A stretch of DNA of 64,000 bases from a bacterium (GTDB lineage Bacteria; Pseudomonadota; Gammaproteobacteria; Burkholderiales; Thiobacillaceae), in contig WOUQ01000013.1 of the NCBI GenBank assembly GCA_009772925.1, positions 1 to 64,000 on the forward strand. The letters are read 5' to 3'. This document shows positions 9,781-18,225 of this stretch, in pieces. The position numbers and the translations under genes are program-made. Position 1 is the stretch's first letter. Every line of letters begins with the position of its first letter. The notes under the pieces are model-generated. The model was not told the DNA's origin. It did not search any database and worked only from the letters and a program-made list of their open reading frames with translations.

Positions 9781-11169
9781 TCAGGATTTGTACGCACAGG
9801 GCGGCGCTTCGCGGCGCCGGCTGAGGATACGCGCCAATTGTTGCGCGTATTGGGTAAGGTCGTCATCTGTCTTGGTTTCCGTCGCGCAGACCAGGATGCA
9901 ATCGGCCAGGTCGGGATAGTCCGGGCCGAGGTCGTAGCCGCCCAGGATGCTTTGGGCACGCAGGGCGCGCAGCACGTCGGGCACCGGACTGTTCACGCGG
10001 ATGACGGCCTCGTGGAAGAAGGGACCGGGAAATACCCGCTCCACTCCGGGTATCGCGCAAAGCCTTTCAAGCAGGGCGCGGGTGTTGGCGTGACTGCTCA
10101 AAGCCACGTTCTTCAGGCCTTGCGGCCCCAGCAGGGCCATGTGGATGGTGGCGGCGGTCACCAGCAGGCCCTGGTTGGTACAGATGTTGGAGGTGGCCTT
10201 GGAACGGCGGATGTGCTGCTCCCGCGCCTGCAAGGTCAGCGCGAAGCCGGGCTGGCCGTCGAGGTCGACAGTGCGGCCGACGATGCGGCCGGGCATCTGC
10301 CGGACCAGGGCCTGGCGCGCGGTCATGAAGCCGAAGTAGGGGCCACCGGAGGACAGCGGCACGCCCAGGGGCTGGCCGTCGCCGACGCAGATGTCGGCAC
10401 CACGGGTTCCCCAGCTACCTGGGGCTTTCAGCAAGGCCAGGGACAACGGATTCACCACCGCGAGGGCCAGCATGTTGCGCTGGTGGGCCCAGTCGGTGAG
10501 CGCGTCGACCGGCTCCAGCACGCCGAAGAAGTTGGGCTGCGGGATGACCACGGCGGCGGCCTCGCCGGCGATGGCGTCCAGAGCGACCAGGTTGGTGATG
10601 CCGGTGGCCGGGTCGTAGGGCACGGTGACCAACTCAATGCCCTGGTTCTTCACCGTGCTGCGCGCCACCGCCAGGTAACGCGGATGCAGCGTGGCCGGCA
10701 CCAGCACCCGGCGGATGCCCGCCTTGTTGGCCCGCACCGCCATCAGCACCGCTTCCGCCAGGGCCGAGGCGCCGTCATACAGCGAGGCATTGGACACGTC
10801 GAGGCCGGTAAGGCCGGCCATCATGGTCTGGTACTCGTACAGCAGTTGCAGGGTGCCCTGGCTCGCCTCCGCCTGGTAAGGGGTATAGGCGGAGTAGAAC
10901 TCGCCGCGGGTGACGATCTGCCAGACCGCCGCCGGGATGTGGTGCTCGTAGGCGCCGGCGCCGAGGAAGCTGCTGTAGAAGCCATCCTGTGCCGCGCGCT
11001 GGTGCATGAGGCGCGTGACGGCCATCTCCGACAGGCCTGCCGGAATGCCGGGCAAGCCGCCGCAGTTGAGCTCGGCGGGTATCTCGTCGAACAGGGCGTC
11101 GGTCGACGGCACGCCGATGCTGGCCAGCATGGCGGCGATGTCGGATTCGGTATGGGGAATGAAGGGCAT
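9781..11169 (-). CDS. gcvPA: Glycine dehydrogenase (decarboxylating) subunit 1
   Basis: 462 aa. Partner of GcvPB in the heterotetrameric P-protein of the glycine cleavage system. Recognisable stretches are the N-terminal [43 protein letters not shown] and [12 protein letters not shown]. This subunit lacks the PLP lysine, as expected. The start codon follows a heptad-repeat element within a few bases (…CTGACC then ATG) and no purine-rich ribosome site is visible. Coupling to gcvH is unlikely across a 74-base gap, so how it is translated is a fair question. Confidence 0.95.
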   Translation of the reverse strand: MPFIPHTESDIAAMLASIGVPSTDALFDEIPAELNCGGLPGIPAGLSEMAVTRLMHQRAAQDGFYSSFLGAGAYEHHIPAAVWQIVTRGEFYSAYTPYQAEASQGTLQLLYEYQTMMAGLTGLDVSNASLYDGASALAEAVLMAVRANKAGIRRVLVPATLHPRYLAVARSTVKNQGIELVTVPYDPATGITNLVALDAIAGEAAAVVIPQPNFFGVLEPVDALTDWAHQRNMLALAVVNPLSLALLKAPGSWGTRGADICVGDGQPLGVPLSSGGPYFGFMTARQALVRQMPGRIVGRTVDLDGQPGFALTLQAREQHIRRSKATSNICTNQGLLVTAATIHMALLGPQGLKNVALSSHANTRALLERLCAIPGVERVFPGPFFHEAVIRVNSPVPDVLRALRAQSILGGYDLGPDYPDLADCILVCATETKTDDDLTQYAQQLARILSRRREAPPCAYKS

Positions 11170-11170
11170 G

Positions 11171-11236
11171 GTCAGTAGCGAGTAATGAGGACTGAGGACT
11201 GAGTCAAATACTCGCTACTCAGTCCTCAGCACTCAG
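11171..11236. repeat. Heptad-repeat hairpin element H2 (gcvH/gcvPA junction)
   Basis: Left arm heptads AGTAGCG, AGTAATG, AGGACTG, AGGACTG. The reverse complement of the right arm reads AGGACTG, AGTGCTG, AGGACTG, AGTAGCG. The element takes up essentially the whole gap between gcvH and gcvPA and abuts the gcvPA ATG. Its words resemble those of H6. Confidence 0.8.
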
Positions 11237-11243
11237 TCCTGAA

Positions 11244-11633
11244 TCAATGGCTTTCCGAATCCACGAAGGCCTGGTAGGTGGCGGCGTCCATCAGGCCGTC
11301 CAGGTCGGCGGTGTTGTCGGGCTTGAGCTTGAACATCCAGGCGGCGTAGGCGTCCTGGTTGATGCTCTCCGGGCTGGCCTCCACGTCGGCGTTGGCGGCC
11401 ACCACTTCCCCGGCGATGGGGGCGTAGACGTCGGAGGCGGCCTTCACCGATTCCACCACGGCGCATTCCTCGCCGGCGGCAAGCTTGCGACCGACGGTCG
11501 GGTTTTCGATGAACACCATGTCGCCCAGCAGATCCTGGGCGTGGTGGGTGATGCCCACGCTGACCGTGCCGTCGGCTTCGAGGCGGCACCATTCATGGGA
11601 TTTGGCGTATTTGAGGTTGGCGGGGATGCTCAT
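11244..11633 (-). CDS. gcvH: Glycine cleavage system H protein
   Basis: 129 aa. Carries the lipoyl group that shuttles the aminomethyl intermediate between P, T and L proteins. The lipoylated lysine is K64 in [14 protein letters not shown]. The normal GcvH length and the C-terminal [11 protein letters not shown] are present. A clear Shine-Dalgarno (GGAGAG) precedes the ATG, unlike several neighbours. It is flanked on both sides by heptad elements (H2 downstream, H3 upstream). Confidence 0.96.
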   Translation of the reverse strand: MSIPANLKYAKSHEWCRLEADGTVSVGITHHAQDLLGDMVFIENPTVGRKLAAGEECAVVESVKAASDVYAPIAGEVVAANADVEASPESINQDAYAAWMFKLKPDNTADLDGLMDAATYQAFVDSESH

Positions 11634-11643
11634 GTATCTCTCC

Positions 11644-11718
11644 GGGGAAATGGGAAATGGGACATGGGAAACGTGGGGGCGCGAGTGGTTTTGCGTTTCC
11701 CGTTTCCCGTTTCCCGTC
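11644..11718. repeat. Heptad-repeat hairpin element H3 (gcvT/gcvH junction)
   Basis: The left arm is GGAAATG, GGAAATG, GGACATG, GGAAACG. The right arm in reverse complement is three copies of GGGAAAC. Spacer about 20 bases. It fills the gap between gcvT and the gcvH ribosome binding site and shares its word with H4. Confidence 0.8.
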
Positions 11719-11719
11719 G

Positions 11720-12799
11720 TTAAACCAAAGCCTTGCCGTTGCGCACAAAGGGGTATTTCACCACAAGCGCTCGCAGACGTTTATCGCGGATTTCCACTTC
11801 CACCGTCTCGCCCAGGTTGACACCGGCGGGCACCCGGGCCAGGGCGATGGAGGCGTTAAGGGTGGGAGCGAAGGAACCGCTGGTGATTTCGCCCTCGCCC
11901 TGCGACGTGAGCACTTTCTGGTGGCCTCGCAGCACCCCCCGGTCCAGCAGCTTCAGGCCCACCAGTTGCCTGCTGCGTGGCAGGCGCAGGAGGGCGTCCT
12001 TGCCGATGAAGTCGCGTTCGGACTTCAGGTCCACGGTCCAGGCCAGTCCCGACTCCAGAGGGGTGGTGGAGGCGTCCATGTCCTGGCCATAGAGGTTCAT
12101 GCCCGCTTCCAGGCGCAGGGTGTCGCGGGCGCCCAGGCCGCAGGGCTTCACCCCGGCTTCCAGCAGGGCCTGCCAGAAGAAGGGGGCGGCCTTGGCCGGC
12201 AGCATGATCTCGAAGCCGTCCTCGCCGGTGTAGCCGGTGCGGGCGATGAACATGTCGCCCACCACCACGGCGCTGAAGGGTTTCAGGGGCGCGGCCAGAT
12301 CCCGCGTGCCGGGCATGGCCTGCCACAGCTTTTCGGCGGCTTTGGGGCCTTGCACGGCGATCATGGCCAGATCCCGGCGCGGGGTGAGGGCGAGGCCCGG
12401 CGCCAGGCGGTCGCGCTGGGTCTCCATCCAGGCGATGTCCTTGTCGGCGCAGCCGGCGTTGACCACCAGACGGAACCAGGATTCGTTGAGGAAGTAGACG
12501 ATGAGGTCATCCACCACGCCGCCGCCTTCATGCAGCATGCAGGTGTACAGGGCCTTGCCCGTGGATTGCAGCTTGTCGACGTTGTTGGCCACCAGCCTGC
12601 GCAGGAAGTCGCGCGCGCCGTCGCCCTTCAGGTCCACCGGCAGCATGTGGGAGACATCGAACATGCCGACATCCGTGCGCACGATGTGGTGTTCCTCGAT
12701 CTGGGAACCGTAGTGGATGGGCATCTCCCAGCCGGAGAAGTCCACCAGCTTGGCGTTGGCTTCCCGGTGCCTGGCGTTGAGGGGAGTCTGTTTGAGCAT
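11720..12799 (-). CDS. gcvT: Glycine cleavage system T protein (aminomethyltransferase)
   Basis: 359 aa. Transfers the methylene group from aminomethyl-lipoyl GcvH to tetrahydrofolate, giving 5,10-methylene-THF and ammonia. N-terminal [19 protein letters not shown] and the catalytic-Asp context [13 protein letters not shown] are present, as are [11 protein letters not shown] and the C-terminal OB-like domain ([19 protein letters not shown]). AAGGA lies seven bases before the ATG and overlaps the last codons of lipA. Second gene of the riboswitch-controlled operon. Confidence 0.96.
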   Translation of the reverse strand: MLKQTPLNARHREANAKLVDFSGWEMPIHYGSQIEEHHIVRTDVGMFDVSHMLPVDLKGDGARDFLRRLVANNVDKLQSTGKALYTCMLHEGGGVVDDLIVYFLNESWFRLVVNAGCADKDIAWMETQRDRLAPGLALTPRRDLAMIAVQGPKAAEKLWQAMPGTRDLAAPLKPFSAVVVGDMFIARTGYTGEDGFEIMLPAKAAPFFWQALLEAGVKPCGLGARDTLRLEAGMNLYGQDMDASTTPLESGLAWTVDLKSERDFIGKDALLRLPRSRQLVGLKLLDRGVLRGHQKVLTSQGEGEITSGSFAPTLNASIALARVPAGVNLGETVEVEIRDKRLRALVVKYPFVRNGKALV

Positions 12800-12802
12800 C
12801 GC

Positions 12803-13804
12803 TTAATCCTTGTTGCCGGGAAACGGGAAACGGGAAACGGGAAACGTGGAAAACACGACGGGGTGAATTTGCGTTTCCCGCTTCCCGTTTCCCTTTTCCC
12901 CTTGTTCTTCCTCCGCAAAATACGAACTGCGCACCAGCGGCCCGGCCTTCACCCAGGCAAAGCCCATCTCGCGCGCGGCGCTGTCGTATTCGACGAACTC
13001 CTCCGGCGGCACGTAGCGGGCCACCGGCAGGTTGTCCAGGGTGGGACGCAGGTATTGGCCCAGGGACAGGCGTTGCACCCCCGCGGCGCGCAGGTCGGCC
13101 AGCACCGCCAGCACTTCCTCCCGGGTTTCCCCAAGGCCCAGCATGAGGGCGGACTTCGCTTCCATCCCGGGCTGACGGGCAGCCAGGGCGAGCAGGTCCA
13201 GGCTGCGCTCGTATTTCGCGCCCTTGCGCGCTTCCTTGTACAGACGCGGCACGGTCTCCACGTTGTGACCCCAGATCAGGTGAGGTATGCGGCGTGAGGC
13301 GTGCGGCGGGAGTGGATGGTCCTGTATCGCGGCCAGGAAGGCCGCGGCGGCTTGGGACTGGACGTTGCGGAAATCCGGGGTGAGGAACTCCACGCCCATG
13401 TCCGGCTTGCGGCGGCGCAGCTCGCGCAGAGTACCGGCGAAGCAGCCGGCGCCGCCGTCGGGCAGGTCGTCCCGGTTCACCGAGGTGAGCACCACGAAGG
13501 ACAGGCCCAGGTCCAGGCAGGCTTGCGCCACCCGGCGCGGCTCGTCGGCGTCGTTCCAGGCGGGGCGGCCGGTCTTCACCGAGCAGAAGCCGCAGGCCCG
13601 GGTGCAGGTGTCGCCCAGCAGCATGAAGGTGGCGGTGCCCCGGCTCCAGCATTCGCCCCGGTTGGGGCAACGCGCCTCTTCGCAGACGGTGTGCAGGCCA
13701 TGGCCATGGACCGCGGCGGCGGTGCCGGGATAGTGGCGCTCGCGCCCCAGGTTCTGGCGGATCCAGATGGGCATGCGGGCGGCGTTGGGGACGATGGACT
13801 GCAA
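12803..13804 (-). CDS. lipA: Lipoyl synthase, with two heptad-repeat-encoded segments
   Basis: 333 aa. Radical-SAM enzyme that inserts two sulfurs into the octanoyl chain on GcvH and other lipoyl domains. Auxiliary cluster cysteines: CEEARCPNRGEC; radical SAM motif CTRACGFC; C-terminal VRSSY. The start is TTG at 13804 with GGAG six bases upstream; no ATG occurs before the first cysteine motif except one at residue 11. Two parts are unlike other LipA proteins. About a dozen residues (DHPLPPHASRR) are inserted before the IWGHNVETVP core, exactly where a 7-bp repeat lies in the DNA. A ~29-residue tail after SSYFAEEEQ is the translation of heptad element H4. The rest of the enzyme looks intact. 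Confidence 0.93.
   Translation of the reverse strand: MQSIVPNAARMPIWIRQNLGRERHYPGTAAAVHGHGLHTVCEEARCPNRGECWSRGTATFMLLGDTCTRACGFCSVKTGRPAWNDADEPRRVAQACLDLGLSFVVLTSVNRDDLPDGGAGCFAGTLRELRRRKPDMGVEFLTPDFRNVQSQAAAAFLAAIQDHPLPPHASRRIPHLIWGHNVETVPRLYKEARKGAKYERSLDLLALAARQPGMEAKSALMLGLGETREEVLAVLADLRAAGVQRLSLGQYLRPTLDNLPVARYVPPEEFVEYDSAAREMGFAWVKAGPLVRSSYFAEEEQGEKGNGKRETQIHPVVFSTFPVSRFPFPGNKD
12817..12901. repeat. Heptad-repeat hairpin element H4, translated as the LipA tail
   Basis: Four near-perfect GGGAAAC heptads on the left, a ~30-base spacer, then the complementary arm (GTTTCCC-type units) on the right. It lies within the 3' end of lipA, just upstream of gcvT, and leaves the frame open, so it is read as ~29 extra residues. 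The gcvT Shine-Dalgarno remains intact outside it. Confidence 0.8.
13280..13314. repeat. Single-arm heptad repeat H5 inside lipA
   Basis: Five consecutive 7-bp units: GTGAGGT, ATGCGGC, GTGAGGC, GTGCGGC, GGGAGTG. They encode an in-frame insertion in LipA. No complementary arm is visible nearby, unlike the intergenic copies. Confidence 0.7.
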
Positions 13805-13848
13805 GAACGGCTCCGGTTGTTGGGCAGATCAGCCTGAACTGCTATCAC

Positions 13849-14005
13849 CCCGCTGTCCGGTTACCTGAGAGATTTGCCCCATCGGTGGCGATTCGTCGAA
13901 TCGCGCTCTCCAGCGTTGCCCAATCCTCGCGGTCCTTTTGCCTGAGCGGTTGCGGGTGGCGTTGCGCCTTCGGCGGCCGGCTGTTCCGGCGCTCTCCCGC
14001 GAGAA
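13849..14005 (-). ncRNA. Tandem glycine riboswitch
   Basis: Two glycine aptamers lie in the leader of lipA-gcvT-gcvH-gcvPA-tpx-gcvPB. On the minus strand, aptamer 1 runs from about 14005 to 13925: GCGGGAGAGC, then CCGCCGAAGGCGCAA, then CCGCTCAGGCAAAAGGACCG. Aptamer 2 runs from about 13915 to 13849: CTGGAGAGCGC, CACCGATGGGGCAAA, TCTCTCAGGTAACCGGACAG. These are the conserved glycine-riboswitch blocks, with a short linker between them. The lipA start is ~45 bases further on. There is no obvious terminator with a U-run in that space, so control of translation is possible. Known gcv riboswitches turn the operon on when glycine is high. Confidence 0.93.
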
Positions 14006-14019
14006 CGATGGCGGCACGG

Positions 14020-14049
14020 ACTATACCGGAGCCGTTCCCGCCCCGGCAA
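14020..14049 (-). promoter_or_regulatory. Candidate promoter of the riboswitch-gcv operon
   Basis: On the minus strand TTGCCG (14044-14049) and TATAGT (14020-14025) are 18 bp apart. Transcription would begin just before the first aptamer. The -35 box is only six bases from the inverted-repeat element at 14055. Confidence 0.5.
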
Positions 14050-14054
14050 ATCTC

Positions 14055-14311
14055 AACCTTGATTCCTCGGTTGAACACGTCCGAAGGCGCGGCTGTGCGT
14101 GTGGCTGGCGCGAAGCGACGACGCAGCGGGGTCGTTCCCCGCAAGGAGGAGCGACAAAGCCAGGTGCACGCACGGACGTGCCCTAAAGGGCATAAACTCC
14201 AGCGGGCGTGTAGCGGGCTCACCCGAATGGTGAGCGCGATCGAAGGCACGAACGTCAGCAATCACGCGGCCTCAGGAAGATAAAACAGCGGTCAACCGAG
14301 GAATCAAGGTT
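14055..14311. mobile_element. 257-bp element with 20-bp perfect terminal inverted repeats (MITE-like)
   Basis: AACCTTGATTCCTCGGTTGA at 14055-14074 recurs exactly inverted at 14292-14311. The interior has no long coding frame but many internal hairpins: GCGGGG/CCCCGC around 14120, GCCC-TAAA-GGGC near 14180, and GCTCACC/GGTGAGC near 14217-14235. No target-site duplication was seen. It separates the DUF3426 gene, whose stop codon overlaps the right repeat, from the gcv promoter. It could be a non-autonomous transposable element or a large transcribed structure acting as terminator. Confidence 0.6.
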
Positions 14312-15216
14312 CAAGGATATACAGGGCTCAGCGCGAACCCGGTGGCGGCCAGGTTGCCGATGTCGAGCTCCAGCCGGGCTTCTTTCTCCTCGCCGCTGGC
14401 CATGCCGGCGGCGATCTTCGTCTGCGCGGGCAGATAGCTGGCGGGCGCAAACAGCTTCATGGCCACCGGTTGCTCACGCACGTCGGTCAGGGTCAGCGAG
14501 ATATGCGGCCAGGCCTGGGTCTGGCCGCTGCGGTTGGCCAGCAGGAAGGTGAGGCGAACCCGCGATTTCTGTTCCGGATCGTGCTCCAGATTGGCGGCGG
14601 CGATGGCCTCCCTGCCCAGTTGCCGGGGCAGCGGCACGTCGCAGCCGAGCAAGCGGCAGGCGCCTTCCAGAGCGGGCCGCGACGCGGGCCAGGCGGCGAC
14701 CAGCGGCGCGCGCAGGAAATAGGCCAGTTGCGCGAACAGCAGCAGGACGAGCAAGCCGCCAAGCAGGCCGAACAGCGCGCTTTTCACTCGCCCGGTCGAG
14801 GCGGCAGCGGGCTTGCGGTGAGGCAGTTCGGACAGCAGGATGGAATCCGTCGTCTCCGCCGGCGGAGCTTCCGCTTCCACCAGCGCGTTCGGCTTCGCCG
14901 TGTCCGCCGCGGGGGCCGGTTCCGTCTCGGCCGGGGCAGGTTCTTCGGGCTTGAGCGTCTCCACCTCCGCGCTATCCGGCTGCGCCGCCAGCGCGGGCGG
15001 CGCGAAGGCCGCCCAGGCCGCCTCCGGATCCGCCAGCGCATCATGCGCCGGCGGAACCGCCGTGGACTCCGGCGCATCGCGCAGCTCCGCGAGCAGGGTG
15101 TCGTAGGCATTGAACACGGCGTTGCACTTGCCGCAGCGCACCAGGCCGCGGCGCAGGCCGAGCTGATCCTGGCTGACCAGGAAGACGGTGCGGCATTCCG
15201 GACAGGTGGTCTGCAT
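14311..15216 (-). CDS. Zinc-ribbon and DUF3426 membrane protein
   Basis: 301 aa. N-terminal MJ0042-type zinc ribbon with two CxxC pairs (TTCPECRTVF, VRCGKCNAVF). A long acidic Ala/Pro/Glu-rich linker follows (residues ~45-140), then one transmembrane helix (LFGLLGGLLVLLLFAQLAYF) and a ~130-residue C-terminal DUF3426 domain, probably periplasmic. It follows prmA in the order typical of betaproteobacteria. Role unknown. The stop codon lies in the terminal inverted repeat of the adjacent 257-bp element. Confidence 0.85.
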   Translation of the reverse strand: MQTTCPECRTVFLVSQDQLGLRRGLVRCGKCNAVFNAYDTLLAELRDAPESTAVPPAHDALADPEAAWAAFAPPALAAQPDSAEVETLKPEEPAPAETEPAPAADTAKPNALVEAEAPPAETTDSILLSELPHRKPAAASTGRVKSALFGLLGGLLVLLLFAQLAYFLRAPLVAAWPASRPALEGACRLLGCDVPLPRQLGREAIAAANLEHDPEQKSRVRLTFLLANRSGQTQAWPHISLTLTDVREQPVAMKLFAPASYLPAQTKIAAGMASGEEKEARLELDIGNLAATGFALSPVYP

Positions 15217-15261
15217 GCTCGATCTATGCCGACGTGGCCCGGCGGCGCGGAGCGCCGGCCC

Positions 15262-16140
15262 TCATCGTTTCACCCCGCTCAGGCAAACCCAGCCCTCTTC
15301 CGAACCCCACGCCACCATGTCGAAGGCCTGGCCATAGAGATCGAGGATTTCGTCCGCCTGTTCCGCCAGGATGCCGGACAGGGCGATGCGGCCGCCCGCG
15401 CGCACGCGCCCGGCGAGCAGGGGCATGAGGGCCTTGAGGGGATTGGTCAGGATGTTGGCCACCAGAACGTCGTAAGTTCCGGCTGGGAGCACCCCGGGCG
15501 CGAAAAATTCCGCCGCGCAGGCGTTGCGTTGGGCATTGTCACGCGAAGCGTTGATGGCCTGCTCGTCCAGGTCGGTGCCCAGCACCCGTCCGGCGCCCAG
15601 CTTCTTCGCGGCGATCGCCAGGATGCCGGAGCCGCAGCCGTAATCGAGCACGGACTCGCCGCCGCGCAGGTGCTGTTCCAGCCAGCGCAGGCACAGACGG
15701 GTGGTGGGGTGGCTGCCGGTGCCGAAGGCGAGGCCGGGATCCAGTTCCAGGGTAATGGCGGTCGGGTCCGGCGCAACGTGCCAGGAAGGCACGATCCACA
15801 GCCGCTCGGAGACGCGGATGGGCTCGAACTGGGACTGGGTCAAGCGCACCCAGTCCTGTTCGGGCACGGCCTCGATGGCGTGTTCGACGTCGGCGGGCAG
15901 CGCCAGGCGGGTCAGCAAGGCCGACACGTCGGCCTCTCCATCCAGCAGGGCCACCACCCAGTTATGCTGCCAGGTCTTCGGGTCGTCGAGGCCGGGTTCG
16001 CCGAACTGGGGGGCTTCCGCGTCGGAGCCCGCGTCCCGGTCCTCGATGGAAACCGACAGGGCGCCCGCCTCCATGAGGGCATCCGCCAGGGCCTCGGCGC
16101 GGTCGCCATCGGCGGCAAGTTTCAGGGAGAGCCAGGGCAT
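15262..16140 (-). CDS. prmA: Ribosomal protein L11 methyltransferase
   Basis: 292 aa. SAM-dependent enzyme that trimethylates ribosomal protein L11. N-terminal substrate domain (MPWLSLKLAADGDRAEALADALMEAGALSV), then the SAM motif GLAFGTGSHPTT…VLDYGCGSGILAIAA, and VANILTNPL (the N-x-x-x-N-P-L active-site-type motif). Operon position after accC is standard. The start is preceded directly by heptad element H6, whose end reads CTGACA then ATG, and no Shine-Dalgarno is visible. Confidence 0.95.
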   Translation of the reverse strand: MPWLSLKLAADGDRAEALADALMEAGALSVSIEDRDAGSDAEAPQFGEPGLDDPKTWQHNWVVALLDGEADVSALLTRLALPADVEHAIEAVPEQDWVRLTQSQFEPIRVSERLWIVPSWHVAPDPTAITLELDPGLAFGTGSHPTTRLCLRWLEQHLRGGESVLDYGCGSGILAIAAKKLGAGRVLGTDLDEQAINASRDNAQRNACAAEFFAPGVLPAGTYDVLVANILTNPLKALMPLLAGRVRAGGRIALSGILAEQADEILDLYGQAFDMVAWGSEEGWVCLSGVKR

Positions 16141-16142
16141 TG

Positions 16143-16212
16143 TCAGGACTGAGGACTGAGGACTGAGTATCGAGTGGCTGGACTCAGTCCTCGCTACTCG
16201 ACACTCAGTCCT
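16143..16212. repeat. Heptad-repeat hairpin element H6 (accC/prmA junction)
   Basis: Left arm: GGACTGA three times, then GTATCGA, GTGGCTG. Right arm in reverse complement: AGGACTG, AGTGTCG, AGTAGCG, AGGACTG. It fills the whole accC-prmA gap and reaches the accC stop on one side and the prmA ATG on the other. Confidence 0.8.
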
Positions 16213-17560
16213 AATGTTTATTCATCCCCAGCTTGTTTTCCAGGTAGTGGATGCTGACGCCGCCTTCCAGCACGGCCTGATCCACCAGCAGTTCCTGATG
16301 CAGGGGGATGTTGGTCTTGATGCCTTCGACGATCATTTCCGACAGGGCGATGCGCATGCGGGCGATGGCCTGTTCGCGGGTGGCGCCGTAGGTGATGAGC
16401 TTGCCGATCATGGAATCGTAGTGGGACGGCACGTAATAGTTCTGGTAGACGTGCGAATCCACGCGCACGCCGGGGCCGCCGGGGGCGTGATAGAGGACGA
16501 TGCGGCCGGGCGACGGCATGAAGGTGCGCGGATCCTCGGCGTTGATGCGGCATTCCAGCGCATGGCCCTTGAAGTGGATGTCCTTCTGCTTCCTCGACAG
16601 CGGCAGGCCGGCGGCGATGCGAATGGATTCCTGGACGATATCGACGCCGGTGATGAACTCGGTGACCGGATGCTCCACCTGCACGCGGGTGTTCATCTCG
16701 ATGAAGTAGAACTCGCCGTCCTCATACAGGAACTCGAAGGTGCCCGCGCCCCGGTAGCCGATCTTGCGGCAGGCCTCGGCGCAACGCTCGCCGATCTTGT
16801 TGCGCAGCTTGGGGTCGAGGCCCGGCGCCGGCGCCTCTTCCATCACCTTCTGGTGGCGACGCTGCATGGAGCAGTCGCGCTCGCCCAGATGAATGGCGTT
16901 GCCGTGCGTGTCGGACAGCACCTGGATCTCGATGTGGCGCGGATTGCCCAGGAACTTCTCCATGTACACCACGGGATTGCCGAAGGCGGCGCCCGCCTCG
17001 GCCTGGGTCATCTGCACGGCCTGGATGAGGGTGGCCTCGCTATGCACCACGCGCATGCCACGGCCACCGCCACCGCCGGCGGCCTTGATGATGATGGGGT
17101 AGCCGACCTCACGGGCCAGGCGCATCCACTCGTCCGGATTGTCGTCCAGGGCGCCGTCGGAACCGGGCACGCAGGGCACGCCGGAGGCCTTCATGGCCTC
17201 CTTGGCCGAGACCTTGTCGCCCATCAGGCGGATGGTTTCCGGACGCGGGCCGATAAACACGAAACCGGAACTCTCGACGCGCTCGGCGAAGTCCGCGTTC
17301 TCCGAGAGAAAGCCGTAGCCGGGATGGATGGCCTCGGCATCGGTCACCTCGGCGGCGGCGATGATCGAGGGCACGTGCAGGTAGCTTTTCGCCGAGGGCG
17401 GCGGGCCGATGCACACGGACTCGTCGGCCAGGCGCACGTACTTGGCCTCGGCGTCGGCCTCGGAATACACGGCCACGGTCTTGATGCCCATCTCGCGGCA
17501 GGCGCGCTGGATGCGGAGGGCGATTTCGCCGCGATTGGCGATGAGGATTTTTTCAAACAT
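16211..17560 (-). CDS. accC: Acetyl-CoA carboxylase, biotin carboxylase subunit
   Basis: 449 aa. ATP-dependent carboxylation of the biotin on AccB, the first step of fatty acid synthesis. N-terminal [19 protein letters not shown]-grasp glycine loop [14 protein letters not shown], catalytic [19 protein letters not shown] lies seven bases before this ATG. The first 37 bases of the gene region are duplicated 121 bases upstream, giving a second, out-of-frame [11 protein letters not shown] start. Operon order aroQ-accB-accC-prmA. Confidence 0.97.
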   Translation of the reverse strand: MFEKILIANRGEIALRIQRACREMGIKTVAVYSEADAEAKYVRLADESVCIGPPPSAKSYLHVPSIIAAAEVTDAEAIHPGYGFLSENADFAERVESSGFVFIGPRPETIRLMGDKVSAKEAMKASGVPCVPGSDGALDDNPDEWMRLAREVGYPIIIKAAGGGGGRGMRVVHSEATLIQAVQMTQAEAGAAFGNPVVYMEKFLGNPRHIEIQVLSDTHGNAIHLGERDCSMQRRHQKVMEEAPAPGLDPKLRNKIGERCAEACRKIGYRGAGTFEFLYEDGEFYFIEMNTRVQVEHPVTEFITGVDIVQESIRIAAGLPLSRKQKDIHFKGHALECRINAEDPRTFMPSPGRIVLYHAPGGPGVRVDSHVYQNYYVPSHYDSMIGKLITYGATREQAIARMRIALSEMIVEGIKTNIPLHQELLVDQAVLEGGVSIHYLENKLGMNKH

Positions 17561-17683
17561 GGGTGGCCTCCGCGGCGAAATCTCCCTTGCGGCCTCCGGC
17601 CGCCATGCGATTTAGCTTCGCTGCTGCGCCACCTAGCGGCGGCTGGTCGCCGCGATTGGCGATGAGGATTTTTTCAAACATGG
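17526..17683. repeat. 37-bp direct duplication of the accC 5' end
   Basis: Positions 17526-17562 and 17647-17683 are identical. The copy carries the accC start codon plus its first eleven codons and two bases before the ATG. The two copies are 121 bases apart, so they are out of frame with each other. The outer copy begins right where heptad element H7 ends. Confidence 0.85.
17553..17681 (-). CDS. Possible 42-codon upstream ORF duplicating the AccC N-terminus
   Basis: Starting at the duplicated ATG, the frame reads [15 protein letters not shown] and continues for 42 codons to a TGA that overlaps the first codons of accC (stop at 17555-17553, accC ATG at 17560). No Shine-Dalgarno precedes its ATG. 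If translated it would couple to accC by terminating at the accC start, whose own GGAGG lies inside the ORF. It may equally be an untranslated duplication remnant. Confidence 0.35.
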   Translation of the reverse strand: MFEKILIANRGDQPPLGGAAAKLNRMAAGGRKGDFAAEATHV

Positions 17684-17691
17684 TTTAACCC

Positions 17692-17767
17692 CAGTGAGGG
17701 GTAAGGCGTGAGGGGTGAGGAGTTGGGCACCGGTTCTGCCCTCTCTCCTCTCCTCACTCCTCACCGC
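17692..17767. repeat. Heptad-repeat hairpin element H7 (accB/accC junction)
   Basis: Left arm heptads approximate GTGAGGG, GTAAGGC, GTGAGGG, GTGAGGA. The right arm in reverse complement gives GTGAGGA, GTGAGGA, GAGGAGA, GAGGGCA. It starts next to the accB stop and ends ten bases before the duplicated accC start. Confidence 0.75.
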
Positions 17768-17768
17768 A

Positions 17769-18221
17769 TCAACCGATGATGAACAACGGCTCGCCGTATT
17801 CCACCGGCTGGCCGCTCTCCACCAGGACGGCCTTGACCACCCCGGCCACGTCGGCCTCGATCTCGTTCATGAGTTTCATGGCCTCGATGATGCACAGGGT
17901 GTCGCCGGCCTTGACCGTCTGGCCCACCTCGACGAAGGCCTTGGCACCCGGCGAGGGCGAGCGGTAGAAGGTGCCGACCATGGGCGACTTGACCACGTGC
18001 CCCTCCGGCTGGGCCGGCTCCGCGGCAGCCGCGGAGACCGTGGCGGCGGCGGGCGCAGGCAGCATGGCCGGCGCCAGCATCGGCGCCTGCGCGTAGACGG
18101 TCTGCGGCGACGCCACCACGCTGGTGATGCGGACCTTTTCCTCGCCCTCGGTGATCTCCAGTTCGGCGATGCCGGACTCCTGCACCAGGTCGATGAGTTT
18201 CTTGAGCTTGCGTAAATCCAT
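17769..18221 (-). CDS. accB: Acetyl-CoA carboxylase, biotin carboxyl carrier protein
   Basis: 150 aa. Carries the biotin cofactor between the carboxylase and transferase subunits. N-terminal [23 protein letters not shown], an Ala/Pro-rich linker (residues ~45-72), then the biotinyl domain with the modified lysine K116 in [14 protein letters not shown]. The start is the Met of DLRKLKK, as in other AccB proteins; upstream residues overlap aroQ. It follows aroQ by four bases. Confidence 0.97.
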   Translation of the reverse strand: MDLRKLKKLIDLVQESGIAELEITEGEEKVRITSVVASPQTVYAQAPMLAPAMLPAPAAATVSAAAAEPAQPEGHVVKSPMVGTFYRSPSPGAKAFVEVGQTVKAGDTLCIIEAMKLMNEIEADVAGVVKAVLVESGQPVEYGEPLFIIG

Positions 18222-18225
18222 GTGT

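Noticed and set aside
9170..17767. Repeat-rich intergenic regions as a CRISPR array
   Set aside because: The units are 7 bp, directly abutting and imperfect, with no 28-37 bp repeats or unique spacers, and no cas genes are in the window.
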